NCBI GenBank assembly: GCA_020060465.1
Contig: JAGVAD010000016.1
Location: forward strand, 197,383 to 261,382
Source: Anaerolineales bacterium
GTDB taxonomy: Bacteria > Chloroflexota > Anaerolineae > Anaerolineales > UBA4823
DNA: 64,000 nucleotides
Direction of reading: 5' to 3'
The notes below the pieces were generated by a model. That model searched no databases, was not told the DNA's origin, and was given only the letters and a program-made list of their open reading frames with translations. The translations under genes were made by a program, and so were the position numbers. Positions 28,188 through 37,547 of this stretch are shown here, one piece after another. Every line of letters begins with the position of its first letter. Positions within the stretch are counted from its first letter, which is position 1.

Positions 28188-29107
28188 AACGTCCCATCTT
28201 GGTGACCGGCGTCCATCGCAGCGGGACGACCTGGGTAGGTAAGATGCTGGCTGCCGGTTCTCAGGCTGCTTATATTAGCGAGCCGTTGAATAAGCATCAT
28301 CGCCCTGGCGTGATGCGCGCGCCCGTAAAATATTGGTATGCCTACATCAACCAGAACAATGAAGGAGAATATCTGCCCGCCTTCCAGGAAATGCTGCGTT
28401 TTCGCTATCATGCCTGGCTAGAGCTGAAATCACTGCGTTCTTTCAAAGATGCCGGTCGTATGGCGCGGGACGTAAGGATTTTTATGCGCGGCTGGTGGAA
28501 GGGTCAGCGCCCGTTGTTAAAAGACCCCTTTGCCGTGTTCTCGGCGCTCTGGTTCGCGCAGCGCCTGGGTTGCCAGGTGGTGATTACAATACGTCATCCG
28601 GCGGCTTTTGCCAGCAGCCTGAAACGGTTGGACTGGCCGTTTGACTTTCGGGATTTGCTGGATCAGCCGCTTTTGATGGCGGACTGGCTGGAGCCTTTTC
28701 GCGCAGAGATGGAAGCCATGCTGGATGCCCCGCAAGATGTCCTCAGCCAGGCAGCGCTGCTCTGGCGCATGGTTTACCAGGTTGCAGCGCAATTTTGCCG
28801 CCAGCGCCCGGATTTCATCATTGTTCGTCATGAAGATCTCTCCATCTCGCCGGTGGAGGGTTTTCGTGCGCTTTACGATCGTTTGAGCCTGAATTATTCG
28901 CCGCGCGTGGAGCAGGCAATCCTGGCTTCAAGCAGCGCCGAAAACCCCAAGGAGCTTTCTCACCGCGCCGTGCACTCGGTTCGATTGGATAGCCAGGCGA
29001 ACCTGAACAACTGGAAGCGCCGCCTGGATAAAGAGGAGACGCGGCGCATCCGCCATCTTACTGAAGAGATCGCCGTTCAGTATTATCCGGAGATTTCTTG
29101 GGAATGA
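28172..29107 (+). CDS. PAPS-dependent sulfotransferase 5
   Basis: A 311-residue sulfotransferase-family protein: GVHRSGTTWV at residues 13-22 (5'-PSB) and RHPAAFASS at 141-149 (3'-PB, with His-Pro replacing Asp-Pro). ATG 28172 is used; ATG 28181 and TTG 28160 are alternatives, all overlapping the previous gene by 7-28 bases. It is placed between two paralogous GT2 genes. It is the most divergent of the five sulfotransferases, and its acceptor may differ accordingly. Confidence 0.87.
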   Translation: MPGMLKRPILVTGVHRSGTTWVGKMLAAGSQAAYISEPLNKHHRPGVMRAPVKYWYAYINQNNEGEYLPAFQEMLRFRYHAWLELKSLRSFKDAGRMARDVRIFMRGWWKGQRPLLKDPFAVFSALWFAQRLGCQVVITIRHPAAFASSLKRLDWPFDFRDLLDQPLLMADWLEPFRAEMEAMLDAPQDVLSQAALLWRMVYQVAAQFCRQRPDFIIVRHEDLSISPVEGFRALYDRLSLNYSPRVEQAILASSSAENPKELSHRAVHSVRLDSQANLNNWKRRLDKEETRRIRHLTEEIAVQYYPEISWE

Positions 29108-29892
29108 ACCCTTCTGCGCTGCCGCTTGTCTCCATTGTGACGCCTTCGTATAATCAGGCGCGCTATCTCGAAGAGACGATCCAATCCGTGTTAGGTCAGG
29201 ATTACCCAAACCTGGAATACTTGATTGTGGACGGCGGCTCAACCGACGGCAGCCGGGAAATCATCGAGCGTTACCAGGATCGGCTGGCGTGGTGGGTTTC
29301 AGAGCCAGATCGCGGTCAGACGGACGCCATTAACAAGGGGTTTGCCCGAGCGCGTGGGGAGATTTTCGCCTGGTTGAATTCAGACGACACCTATGAGCCG
29401 GGCGCAATCTCAGAAGCGGTGGCGTATTTACAGGCGCATCCAGAAGTCGGGATGGTGTACGGAGACGCCAACTTGATAGATGAAAATGGGGCGTTGATCG
29501 GTAAATTTCCCGCTCGCCAGACCGATTACCGCCGCTTGAGGCGCGGCTATGTCCACATTCCGCAACAAGCCGCCTTTTTCCGCGCCAGCCTGTGGCGGGA
29601 GGTGGGGCCGTTGGATGATACGTTCTACTTCGCCATGGATTATGACCTTTGGGTGCGCATTGCCCGCCGGGCGCCGTTGCGCTATCAGCCGCGCACCTGG
29701 GCGAATTTTCGCCTGCACGCGAGCGGTAAATCTGTTGTCGCCGATGAGTGCTGCTGGCCGGAGATGTTGCGCGTCCATTATCGAGATGGGGGCAGTTGGT
29801 TCTCGTGGTTGGTTTTCAAAGCCAAAGTGCGCCCATTGATTTACGCCTGGCTGCCCTTGCGCCTGCGTTTGATGCTGCGCCGTATGCTATAA
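29104..29892 (+). CDS. GT2 glycosyltransferase
   Basis: A 262-residue family-2 enzyme: SIVTPSYNQ, VDGGSTDGS at about 42-50, and NSDD at 92-95; DYDLWVRIA is the acceptor segment. It is a close relative of the gene at 27126 without its C-terminal extension. The start ATG 29104 overlaps the sulfotransferase stop (ATGA). Its stop is only 28 bases before the exporter permease, and a promoter for the exporter overlaps its last codons. Confidence 0.92.
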   Translation: MNPSALPLVSIVTPSYNQARYLEETIQSVLGQDYPNLEYLIVDGGSTDGSREIIERYQDRLAWWVSEPDRGQTDAINKGFARARGEIFAWLNSDDTYEPGAISEAVAYLQAHPEVGMVYGDANLIDENGALIGKFPARQTDYRRLRRGYVHIPQQAAFFRASLWREVGPLDDTFYFAMDYDLWVRIARRAPLRYQPRTWANFRLHASGKSVVADECCWPEMLRVHYRDGGSWFSWLVFKAKVRPLIYAWLPLRLRLMLRRML

Positions 29893-29893
29893 T
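29885..29893 (+). promoter_or_regulatory. extended -10 promoter for the ABC exporter
   Basis: TGCTATAAT at 29885-29893 is identical to the extended -10 at 6991 and 34647. It spans the last codons and stop of the GT2 gene. No good -35 is seen at the right distance. A TAGGAAG ribosome site follows at about 29908. Confidence 0.5.
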
Positions 29894-29919
29894 GAGCGGG
29901 CTTTCTTTAGGAAGAATGG

Positions 29920-30738
29920 ATGGACTCTTTACCTGTATATGATTCTTCGCGCCGCGGTATGCCGGCCCTGGAGGAGTTGCGCGAGCTGTTGCGCTACTCC
30001 AATTTGGTCATACAGACTGCCCGGCGCAACATTGTGGTGCGGTATAAACGCTCGATCCTGGGCATTGCCTGGACGATGCTCAACCCCTTGGGCACCACTT
30101 TGATTTTGTCGTTTGTGTTTTCGCGGGTATTTGGCGGCGCTTCCTCCTATGCAGTGTATGTGCTTAGCGGGCTGCTTTGCTGGACATTTTTCGCGCAAAC
30201 CACCAGCGACTCAATGCATAATCTGATCTGGGGCGGTAATCTTCTCAAGCGGATTTATGTGCCGCGCACGGTGTTTGCTGTCTCGGCGGTCTTGACGGGT
30301 CTGATCAACATGGTGTTTTCCCTGGTGCCGTTGATGGTGGTGATGTTATTCGCCCGGGTTCCGATCCGGCTGACCATGCTGATCTTGCCTATCCCGGCTT
30401 TGTTCCTGGCGATGTTTGCGCTGGGGGTGGGTCTGATATTATCCACCATTGCCATTTATTTCATTGATGTAACAGAAATGTACACGATCCTGCTCACCGC
30501 ATGGTTTTATCTCAGTCCGATCATCTACCGCAAGGATATGCTGCCGCAGGACTATGCCTGGGTGGTGCATTTGAACCCTATGTATTACCTGATCAACCTG
30601 TTTCGCGCGCCGATCTACGATGGCCGCATCCCAGTGTTGAGCGAATTTTTGGTCGCCGGTGCGATCGCATTGAGCACGCTGGTGGTTGGCTGGATCTGGT
30701 TTTCTTCGAGGGCGGATGACTTTGCCTACCGTGTCTGA
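29920..30738 (+). CDS. ABC-2 type polysaccharide export permease (Wzm-like)
   Basis: A 272-residue inner-membrane permease with a cytoplasmic N-terminus of about 40 residues, the amphipathic RYKRSILGIAWTMLNP stretch, and six hydrophobic segments. This is the usual layout of Wzm/TagG/KpsM-type transporters that move a completed lipid-linked polysaccharide across the membrane. It overlaps the ATPase gene by 23 bases, so the pair forms one transporter. ATG 29920 is used; a nearby ATG at 29916 is out of frame. Confidence 0.93.
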   Translation: MDSLPVYDSSRRGMPALEELRELLRYSNLVIQTARRNIVVRYKRSILGIAWTMLNPLGTTLILSFVFSRVFGGASSYAVYVLSGLLCWTFFAQTTSDSMHNLIWGGNLLKRIYVPRTVFAVSAVLTGLINMVFSLVPLMVVMLFARVPIRLTMLILPIPALFLAMFALGVGLILSTIAIYFIDVTEMYTILLTAWFYLSPIIYRKDMLPQDYAWVVHLNPMYYLINLFRAPIYDGRIPVLSEFLVAGAIALSTLVVGWIWFSSRADDFAYRV

Positions 30739-31537
30739 CCCTATGGTGGATATTCCATTGTCGCAGCCGTTGGTGGATTCACCCGATACACGCGGTTCGA
30801 ACTTGATGGAAGCGATCCGGTTGGAGAATGTTGGGGTGTGTTACCGCGCCCCCAGCGAGCGCATTCCTTCGATCAAAGAATATACCATCCGCTGGTTGCA
30901 AGGCAAGATCAAGCACCGCGAGTTTTGGGCGCTGCAAGAGGTCAATCTCTCCGTGATGAAGGGAGAAACGCTGGGGTTGATTGGCAACAACGGGGCGGGA
31001 AAAAGCACATTGCTGAAGCTGATCGCCCGTGTTCTACGCCCCACAATCGGAAGAGTGCTGGTGCGGGGGAATGTCGCCCCCTTGCTCGAATATGGCGCTG
31101 GTTTTCATCCTGAATTGACCGGGCGCGAGAATATCTATCTGAACGGCGCTCTGCTGGGCTATTCTCGCAAACAGATGGAAGAGAAATTTGAGCGCATCGT
31201 GGATTTTGCTGAGCTGTGGGACTTTATTGATGCTCCCTTGCGCACCTATTCATCTGGCATGTGGGCGCGCCTGGGGTTTGCAGTGGCTACCGATGTTCAG
31301 CCGGACATATTGATCGTAGATGAGGTGCTTTCAGTTGGAGACGAGACTTTCCAACGTAAAAGCGCCGACCGAATGCAGGAATTTCGCAACCGAGGAGCTA
31401 CGGTTCTGTTAGTCTCTCATAACATGAATCTGATCGAGGAGATGTGCCAACGTGCCGCCTGGCTGGATCACGGCCGCCTGAGAGCAGTAGGCAAGCCCGA
31501 TGAAGTGATCCAGGCCTATCGTCGAAGTCAGGCGTGA
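30716..31537 (+). CDS. ABC polysaccharide export ATPase (Wzt-like, short form)
   Basis: A 273-residue ATPase. Walker A GNNGAGKST is at residues 90-98, the signature SSGM begins at 179 and Walker B ends in Asp202-Glu203, with the switch His in VSHNM. The SIKEYTIRWLQG region before the nucleotide fold is typical of polysaccharide exporters. It lacks the long C-terminal carbohydrate-binding domain of Wzt proteins that recognise a modified chain end, so recognition must rest elsewhere. It works with the overlapping permease. Confidence 0.93.
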   Translation: MTLPTVSDPMVDIPLSQPLVDSPDTRGSNLMEAIRLENVGVCYRAPSERIPSIKEYTIRWLQGKIKHREFWALQEVNLSVMKGETLGLIGNNGAGKSTLLKLIARVLRPTIGRVLVRGNVAPLLEYGAGFHPELTGRENIYLNGALLGYSRKQMEEKFERIVDFAELWDFIDAPLRTYSSGMWARLGFAVATDVQPDILIVDEVLSVGDETFQRKSADRMQEFRNRGATVLLVSHNMNLIEEMCQRAAWLDHGRLRAVGKPDEVIQAYRRSQA

Positions 31538-31640
31538 ACGAATGGCGGTTTTGCTATTCAGTGGTCGTTCGGGGCAAAAGGTTGTTTAAAGATCAAACCC
31601 TCTGAATATTCAAAAATTTGTTAGGGCGAAATCATAGCTT

Positions 31641-31704
31641 GGCTTACATCGTAGCATGATGGCGCGGCGGACCGAAGCAGATTTCGGTAAGCCGCCGAAA
31701 GGGG
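31641..31704 (+). promoter_or_regulatory. structured mRNA leader candidate
   Basis: Within the 174-base gap before the secreted protein gene, ACCGAA (31671-31676) pairs with TTCGGT (31683-31688) inside GGCGG (31666-31670) / CCGCC (31692-31696). An alternative stem is GGCTTAC (31641-31647) with GTAAGCC (31687-31693), which excludes both. The ribosome site AAGGGG starts at 31699, right after the outer stem. It does not match a riboswitch class that I know. Confidence 0.4.
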
Positions 31705-31711
31705 ATAAAAA

Positions 31712-33163
31712 ATGGATATGAACATTCTTCATCGAAACATGGCGCACTTCGCTCTGGCGTTTGTCATTTTCGGCGCATTTTTGAGCGGGGGGAGGATCAG
31801 AGGCGTTTCCACAATTGCTGCCCTGCCAACTCCGGCCAATCCAGAAGATGCACAAGAGAATCGGCGGATTTACTTGCCGATCATGCTGCGCCAGCTCACC
31901 CTGGGTCCTACGATTTTTGGCGTTGAGACCTATCAATTAAATACTCCCAATATTAATCTGATAAAAAACGCAAACGTATATTGGGCGCGGTATAAAGTGC
32001 TCTCCTGGGCGGATATCGAACCGGTGCGTACGAATCCCCCCACCTATCACTGGGAAATGGTGGATGAAGCCGGTTTAGCACAGGCGGCTGCGCGCAACCT
32101 TAAAGTGATTGCGATTGTGAAATATACGCCGCTCTGGGCGCAAAAAGTCCCCGGCAAATATTGCGGTCCGGTCGCCGTTGAATCGCTGGATGAATTTGCC
32201 GAGTTCATGCAAGCTGCGGTAGCCCGCTACAGTATGTGGCCTTACTATATTAAATACTGGGAAATTGGAAATGAGCCGGATGTGGATCCGGCGTTGCTAA
32301 CAGACCCGTGGAGCCCCTTTGGTTGTTGGGGAGATAATAGCGACCGCAATTACGGCGGCGGCTATTACGCAACCATGCTCAAGTCGGTTTATCCGGCCAT
32401 TAAGGCGGCTGATCCCCAGGCGCAAGTGATCGTTGGCGGCTTGCTCCTGGATTGTGACCCGGCGAACCCGCCGCCAGGGAAGAATTGCAAACCGGCGCGG
32501 TTTATTGACGGCATACTGGCAAACCAGGGCGGCGCTTATTTCGATTATCTCGGCTTTCACGGTTATGGTTATTACACTTCAGGCTTCATTGACGACGCCG
32601 GAGGTTGGGCGGCGCGCGGCGGCGTCATCTTAGGGAAGATCAATTATCTGCGCGAGCGGATGGCGTTGTATGGCGTCAATAAGCCGTTGTTCTTGACCGA
32701 GACATCGCTGATATGTCCCGTAGATAATGTCTCGCAATGTGCATCAGACGGCGCATTCCTGGAAAAACAGGCGGACTACGTCTCCTGGGCGTTCCTCCGC
32801 GCCTGGGCGGAGGGCGTCAAAGGCGCCACCTGGTACACGATCGAGGAATCTGGCTGGCGTTCTTCAGGGCTATCCTCCCCAAGCGGCCCCAAACCAGCCT
32901 ATTACGCCTATCAATTCGCGGCGGGCAAATTGAGCGAAATGACCATCAGCGCGCCCATTACTCAGTATCCGGGCCTGAAAGGTTACGAATTTCGCGCCTC
33001 GGGAAAACGCACCTGGGTCTTATGGTCTGGCGATCAGGTGGATCATTCGATTCCATTGCCGCCTGGAACGCTTCAGGTGTTGAACAAATACGGCAATGTC
33101 ATCCAACCCACCAATGGGCAAATTGTCGTAAACAGTCCACTCTATATTGATCTGGTCCCTTGA
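31712..33163 (+). CDS. secreted clan-GH-A-like glycoside hydrolase
   Basis: A 483-residue exported protein. A hydrophobic signal segment covers about residues 10-27, followed by a Pro-rich linker and IYLPIMLR at 53-60. The rest is a TIM-barrel glycosidase of the GH5/GH39 general type: WEIGNEPD places the acid/base Glu at 188, and FLTETS places the nucleophile Glu at 330. It could trim or remodel the polysaccharide outside the cell, or release it. The gene has a long leader with possible structure and a good AAGGGG site. Its stop overlaps the next gene's start (TGATG). Confidence 0.82.
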   Translation: MDMNILHRNMAHFALAFVIFGAFLSGGRIRGVSTIAALPTPANPEDAQENRRIYLPIMLRQLTLGPTIFGVETYQLNTPNINLIKNANVYWARYKVLSWADIEPVRTNPPTYHWEMVDEAGLAQAAARNLKVIAIVKYTPLWAQKVPGKYCGPVAVESLDEFAEFMQAAVARYSMWPYYIKYWEIGNEPDVDPALLTDPWSPFGCWGDNSDRNYGGGYYATMLKSVYPAIKAADPQAQVIVGGLLLDCDPANPPPGKNCKPARFIDGILANQGGAYFDYLGFHGYGYYTSGFIDDAGGWAARGGVILGKINYLRERMALYGVNKPLFLTETSLICPVDNVSQCASDGAFLEKQADYVSWAFLRAWAEGVKGATWYTIEESGWRSSGLSSPSGPKPAYYAYQFAAGKLSEMTISAPITQYPGLKGYEFRASGKRTWVLWSGDQVDHSIPLPPGTLQVLNKYGNVIQPTNGQIVVNSPLYIDLVP

Positions 33164-34641
33164 TGCACGTTTTGTTCAGTTGGTCGGCGAGGCTTCGCCT
33201 CTTGTTCCCCTGGATCGGTGGCGCGATTTATCTTGGCGCTCTCACTGTGGCGATCTACACGCTATTTGCGGATTGGTCTTATGATGATCCGTACATCGTC
33301 TATCGCTATGCGCGCAATCTGGCGAACGGCCAGGGATTTGTCTATAACCCGGGCGAGCATGTATTGAGCGTCACGACGATCTTGCTGCCTTTGCTCCTGG
33401 CGGGAGCTTCGCGTTTGGGTCTGGATATTCCTCAGGTTGCCAGGCTGAGCAGCGCGTTCTTCCTCGCCTGCGGTGGTTTGCTTCTTTGGGAGCTGGGGCG
33501 CGTTTTTCGCTCCCGTGCGGCGGGGTGGGTATGCCTGGCGCTCTATCCCATATTACCGCTCATGCTAACCACATTGGGGTCGGAAATATCCATGACTCTA
33601 GCGTTTTGCCTGGCCGCGCTGGTCTGCTATGCCCGCCGCAGATACAACCTTGCTTCGCTCTTTTTGGCTTTGGCGACGCTTGCCCGTCCAGATAGCTTGT
33701 TATTGGGCGGGGTATTATTTTTGCATTATCTGTTTTGGATTAATGAACCGTTTCCCTGGAAAGCTGCGGCCATATTTGCCGTCATCCTGGTCCCCTGGGT
33801 GGTTTTTGCCTGGCTCTATTTTGGCTCGCCGATCCCAGTTACATTGATGGCAAAACAATTTCAGGGCACACTGACCATCAGCCAAAAGTTTGCGCCCGGG
33901 TTACTCGCTCTGGTCTGGAGCAATCTTCGCCAGCCCTATTTCGCGGCGCAGGCGATCTTGGCGGCTTGTGGCATCTTGTTCTCTGTGTATCAGCGGCGCG
34001 ACTGGGCGTTATTATGGGGCTGGTCTGTGATGTATGGCCTCACTTATACCCTCTTAGGCGTGAGCCGTTATTTTTGGTATTATGCTCCGCTGGCGCTGAG
34101 CTGGATCGCCGCGGTGGGTGTAGGGGTCGCTGCCCTCGTTGATCTAAGAGAAAGGTTGATGACGGCGCGAAAAGCTTCGCTTCCCATCAGCGGGATAACC
34201 GCCAGCTTCATCACGCTCTTCGTCTTTGTGTGTCAGGCGCAGTCCGTATGGTTCGTTCAAGAAAGGGGCGATTTGCGTTACGAATCGTATCGCGCAGTGG
34301 GAGAATGGTTGCGCGAAAATACTTCTGCGACCAGCAAGGTGGGGACGCTGGAGGTAGGGATTATTGGTTATTATTCTGAGCGCCCCATGGTTGATTTTGC
34401 CGGTCTGATCCAGCCGGAGGTTGCGCCGCAACTTGCAAATCAGGATTCTTATGAAGGCGCAGCTCGCTGGGCGATTGACCGTTATCGGCCTGAATACGTG
34501 GTTTTGCGCGAGGATGTTTTCCCCACCCTGGAAGCGGAGTACCTGACGCAATATTGTCGTAGGGTGTTCACACTCCCTGCCGATCGGCCTCGTTATCCCT
34601 GGGAGATGAGGATCTATCAATGTTTTTCTGGGAATGGCTGA
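33163..34641 (+). CDS. polytopic GT-C-like membrane protein
   Basis: A 492-residue integral membrane protein with about ten hydrophobic segments. The first outside loop holds DDPYIVYRYARNL (41-53) followed by GQGFVYNPGE, a pattern of bacterial GT-C transferases that use polyprenyl-phosphate sugars; the two Asp are the probable catalytic acids. The C-terminal 130 residues form a soluble domain. ATG 33163 shares bases with the previous stop. It is related in design, but not closely in sequence, to the proteins at 25549 and 59224. Confidence 0.82.
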   Translation: MHVLFSWSARLRLLFPWIGGAIYLGALTVAIYTLFADWSYDDPYIVYRYARNLANGQGFVYNPGEHVLSVTTILLPLLLAGASRLGLDIPQVARLSSAFFLACGGLLLWELGRVFRSRAAGWVCLALYPILPLMLTTLGSEISMTLAFCLAALVCYARRRYNLASLFLALATLARPDSLLLGGVLFLHYLFWINEPFPWKAAAIFAVILVPWVVFAWLYFGSPIPVTLMAKQFQGTLTISQKFAPGLLALVWSNLRQPYFAAQAILAACGILFSVYQRRDWALLWGWSVMYGLTYTLLGVSRYFWYYAPLALSWIAAVGVGVAALVDLRERLMTARKASLPISGITASFITLFVFVCQAQSVWFVQERGDLRYESYRAVGEWLRENTSATSKVGTLEVGIIGYYSERPMVDFAGLIQPEVAPQLANQDSYEGAARWAIDRYRPEYVVLREDVFPTLEAEYLTQYCRRVFTLPADRPRYPWEMRIYQCFSGNG

Positions 34642-34646
34642 GTTTT

Positions 34647-34655
34647 TGCTATAAT
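34647..34655 (+). promoter_or_regulatory. extended -10 promoter of the rml operon
   Basis: TGCTATAAT at 34647-34655, just after the stop of the GT-C-like gene and about 50 bases before rmlC. The third copy of the same extended -10 in the window. No strong -35. A short AACCC...GGGTT hairpin follows in the leader. Confidence 0.55.
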
Positions 34656-34705
34656 TCAACCCGGTTTGATGGGTTTTAGATCCTTTTTGTCTGGCTGCTG
34701 ATTCG

Positions 34706-35254
34706 ATGAAATTCATACCCACTTCAATCCCCGATGTATTGATCATTGAACCTCAGATATTCGGCGATCAGCGCGGCTTCTTTATGGAAACCTATCAGGC
34801 GCAGCGTTTTGCTGAGGCGGGTATTCGGCTGAAGTTTGTGCAGGATAATCATTCAGGCACCCGGCGAGGTTCTTTGCGCGGCTTGCATTACCAGATATTT
34901 CAGGCGCAAGGCAAGTTGGTGCGTGTGGTTGTGGGTGAGATCTTCGATGTGGCGGTTGATCTGCGTAAGTCTTCGCCCACCTTTGGTAAATGGGTGGGGG
35001 TCAACTTGTCCGCCCAAAACCATCGGCAACTTTACATTCCGCCAGGTTTTGCGCACGGCTTTTATGTGCTGAGCGATTGGGCGGAGGTTTTATACAAAGC
35101 CAGCGACTTCTATGCGCCGAGATGGGAACGCACCCTCATCTGGAATGATCCAACGATTGACATTCAATGGCCCTTACTGGATGGCAAGCCGCCTCTGCTT
35201 TCTGAAAAAGACGCTCAAGGAGCGACCCTGGATATAGCTGAAGTTTATGAGTGA
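34706..35254 (+). CDS. rmlC: dTDP-4-dehydrorhamnose 3,5-epimerase
   Basis: A 182-residue cupin epimerase of normal length. RGLHYQ at residues 58-63 holds the catalytic base His61; the AVDLRKSSP and YIPPGFAHGFYVLSD segments and the partner Tyr region (VLYKASDFYAP) are all present. It converts dTDP-4-keto-6-deoxyglucose to the 4-keto-rhamnose form. It is first in a four-gene dTDP-L-rhamnose set and overlaps rmlB by 8 bases. Confidence 0.97.
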   Translation: MKFIPTSIPDVLIIEPQIFGDQRGFFMETYQAQRFAEAGIRLKFVQDNHSGTRRGSLRGLHYQIFQAQGKLVRVVVGEIFDVAVDLRKSSPTFGKWVGVNLSAQNHRQLYIPPGFAHGFYVLSDWAEVLYKASDFYAPRWERTLIWNDPTIDIQWPLLDGKPPLLSEKDAQGATLDIAEVYE

Positions 35255-36368
35255 TGCGATGAAAAATGTGCTGGTTACAGGCGGAGCCGGGTTTATCGGC
35301 TCCAATTTTGTACGTTATCTACTGCGCGTTGAACCGCAGATCCAGATTATTAACCTGGATGCGCTGACCTACGCCGGTAGTCTGGAGAATTTGAAAGACC
35401 TGCCTGATCCGCAGCGGCATATCTTTGTTCAAGGGGATATTTGCGACCGCGCCCTGGTGGATCGTTTGCTGGCTGAACATCATATTGATACGATTGTTCA
35501 CTTTGCTGCTGAAACGCATGTAGATCGTTCGATTTTGGGGCCCGAGCAGTTCATTCGCACCAATGTCATGGGCACTTTCACGTTATTGGAGGCTGCGCGT
35601 CAGTATTGGCTGGCAGAGAAAATGCCGCACGGAGACGCAAATCAGGTGCGTTTTCACCACGTCTCTACCGATGAAGTATATGGCGCGTTGGGTCCCAATG
35701 ATCCTCCATTTTCGGAAACGACGCCCTATGACCCGCGATCGCCGTATGCCGCTTCGAAGGCTTCCAGCGATCACCTGGTGCGCGCCTATGGTCACACGTA
35801 TGGATTGCCGTATACGATTTCCAATTGCTCGAACAATTATGGGCCCTATCAGTTTCCGGAAAAACTGATTCCATTGATTATTCTGAACGCTTTGCAGGGG
35901 CGACCGCTGCCGGTATATGGAGATGGACAGCAAATCCGCGACTGGCTGTATGTTGAAGATCACTGCGAAGCTATCTGGCTGGTGCTGCGTAAAGGCCGGG
36001 CGGGCGAGTCGTATAATATCGGCGGAGGGAATCAGCCTCCTAATCTACAGGTTGTGCAGGAGATTTGCGAGATTCTGGACGAACTCGATCCCGAGTCGCC
36101 TCATACGCCGCACAGCCATTTGATTCAATATGTGGCAGACCGCCCCGGCCACGACCGCCGGTATGCGATTAACGCAGCGAAAGTGGAGCAAGAGCTGGGT
36201 TGGCGGCCGAGACAGTCCTTGTCCACTGGTCTGGCAAACACTGTGAAATGGTATCTGGACAACCCGGCCTGGGTGGAAGCCATCCGCAAACAGCAGGAAT
36301 ACCAGGGGTGGCTGGCGAAAAACTACGACGCCAGACAGGAGCTGGCAAAACGGGAGGAGAGAAAATGA
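35247..36368 (+). CDS. rmlB: dTDP-glucose 4,6-dehydratase
   Basis: A 373-residue extended SDR. The NAD loop GGAGFIGSN is at residues 12-20, the catalytic Asp/Glu are in STDEVYG, and Tyr167/Lys171 in YAASK; the [14 protein letters not shown] segment is diagnostic. It makes dTDP-4-keto-6-deoxyglucose. The C-terminus overlaps the rmlA start by 4 bases, and the stop lies in a strong ribosome site context for rmlA. Confidence 0.97.
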   Translation: MSDAMKNVLVTGGAGFIGSNFVRYLLRVEPQIQIINLDALTYAGSLENLKDLPDPQRHIFVQGDICDRALVDRLLAEHHIDTIVHFAAETHVDRSILGPEQFIRTNVMGTFTLLEAARQYWLAEKMPHGDANQVRFHHVSTDEVYGALGPNDPPFSETTPYDPRSPYAASKASSDHLVRAYGHTYGLPYTISNCSNNYGPYQFPEKLIPLIILNALQGRPLPVYGDGQQIRDWLYVEDHCEAIWLVLRKGRAGESYNIGGGNQPPNLQVVQEICEILDELDPESPHTPHSHLIQYVADRPGHDRRYAINAAKVEQELGWRPRQSLSTGLANTVKWYLDNPAWVEAIRKQQEYQGWLAKNYDARQELAKREERK

Positions 36369-37279
36369 AGGGCATTATTCTGGCTGGTGGACACGGCACC
36401 CGCCTGTACCCATTGACCATTGGCATCAGCAAACAGTTGTTGCCGGTTTATGATAAGCCGATGATTTATTATCCCCTTTCAATGCTGATGTTGGCGGGTA
36501 TTCGCGATATCCTGGTCATCAGCACGCCGGTTGCTTTGCCGGTTTTTCAAGGGCTGTTGGGAGATGGCGGTCAATGGGGTTTACGTTTCTATTACGCTGA
36601 GCAAGCCGAGCCGCGCGGTCTGGCGGATGCCTTTCTGGTGCGCCCAGATTTTATCGGCGATGAACCGGTGAGCCTGATCCTGGGAGATAACATCTTTTTT
36701 GGGCACGGCTTGCCCGCCGTGTTGAAGAAAGCTGCAACTCTGGAGCGCGGCGCGCTGATCTTTGCCTATCCGGTGCGCGATCCTGAGCGGTATGGCGTGG
36801 TGGAATTTGATCAGACCGGCCGCGCCCTGAGCATTGAAGAAAAACCGGCCTCCCCGCGCTCACATTTTGCTGTGCCGGGCCTGTATTTCTACGATAACCA
36901 GGTGGTTGAAATAGCTCGAAATCTTAAACCATCTGCGCGCGGCGAGCTGGAGATCACCGATGTTAACCGTTCTTATCTGGAGCGCGGCGAATTGCGGGTG
37001 CAGGTGATGGGGCGCGGCGTCGCCTGGCTGGATGCAGGTACGCATGAATCGTTGCTTCAGGCGGCAAATTTCGTCCAGGCTGTTGAAGATCGCCAGGGGA
37101 TGATGATCTCTTGCCCGGAAGAGATCGCCTACCGTCTGGGTTACATCTCCCGCTCGGATTTGCAACGCCTGGCGGAGAAATACAAAGGTAATCAATACGG
37201 CGCATATCTGGCGCGCCTGGCGAGGGAAGATCTACCTTTTAACAACGATGCGGTTCTAGAGTCCCTGGCAGGCGGATGA
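36365..37279 (+). CDS. rmlA: glucose-1-phosphate thymidylyltransferase
   Basis: A 304-residue nucleotidyltransferase. GGHGTRL at residues 8-14 with [15 protein letters not shown] is the dTTP/Glc-1-P signature, and LGDNIFFG and GVVEFD are conserved. It forms dTDP-glucose, the first step. ATG 36365 follows GGAGGAG and overlaps the rmlB stop; the longer frame from 36200 lies in rmlB. It is separated from rmlD by 268 bases of repeat-containing DNA. Confidence 0.97.
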   Translation: MKGIILAGGHGTRLYPLTIGISKQLLPVYDKPMIYYPLSMLMLAGIRDILVISTPVALPVFQGLLGDGGQWGLRFYYAEQAEPRGLADAFLVRPDFIGDEPVSLILGDNIFFGHGLPAVLKKAATLERGALIFAYPVRDPERYGVVEFDQTGRALSIEEKPASPRSHFAVPGLYFYDNQVVEIARNLKPSARGELEITDVNRSYLERGELRVQVMGRGVAWLDAGTHESLLQAANFVQAVEDRQGMMISCPEEIAYRLGYISRSDLQRLAEKYKGNQYGAYLARLAREDLPFNNDAVLESLAGG

Positions 37280-37311
37280 CAACAGACAGCAGTTCTTATC
37301 GTAAAGGATTA

Positions 37312-37545
37312 TAGTCTCCCTCTTGAGCATCGGTGATTGAATCTCAGCATGGGTTGTCAAGAACAACAATTCGCTCCAAAAGATGAAAATGTCGCCACCG
37401 AGCTCACAGAGATCACAAAGAGTCTATTTTCAAAGCAGGCGCGGAGTACACGGAGATTTTCTAAACTCTTCTCTGTGCGCTTTGTGGCTTAGTGATCATT
37501 CCTGTCTTTCATCAAAACCGAATAAGGAGACGGTCAGATTATAGG
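37312..37545 (+). repeat. long intergenic repeat, copy A
   Basis: About 230 bases between rmlA and rmlD that align along almost their whole length with 50828-51055: shared blocks include CTCTTGAG, GGGTTGTCAA, TCGCCACCGAG, CACAGAGATCACA, CTATTTTCAAAGCAGGC, GGAGACG and TATAGGA. It contains CACAGAG-type inverted arms. In both places it ends at a ribosome site and start codon. No ORF fits it. Confidence 0.8.
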
Positions 37546-37547
37546 AT

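Noticed and set aside
31641..31704. A cyclic di-GMP (GEMM) riboswitch
   Set aside because: The conserved GEMM core and tetraloop-receptor segments could not be found; only generic stems are visible.
37312..37545. An insertion sequence or CRISPR array
   Set aside because: There is no transposase frame and no regular repeat-spacer periodicity; it is a single element with one diverged copy elsewhere.
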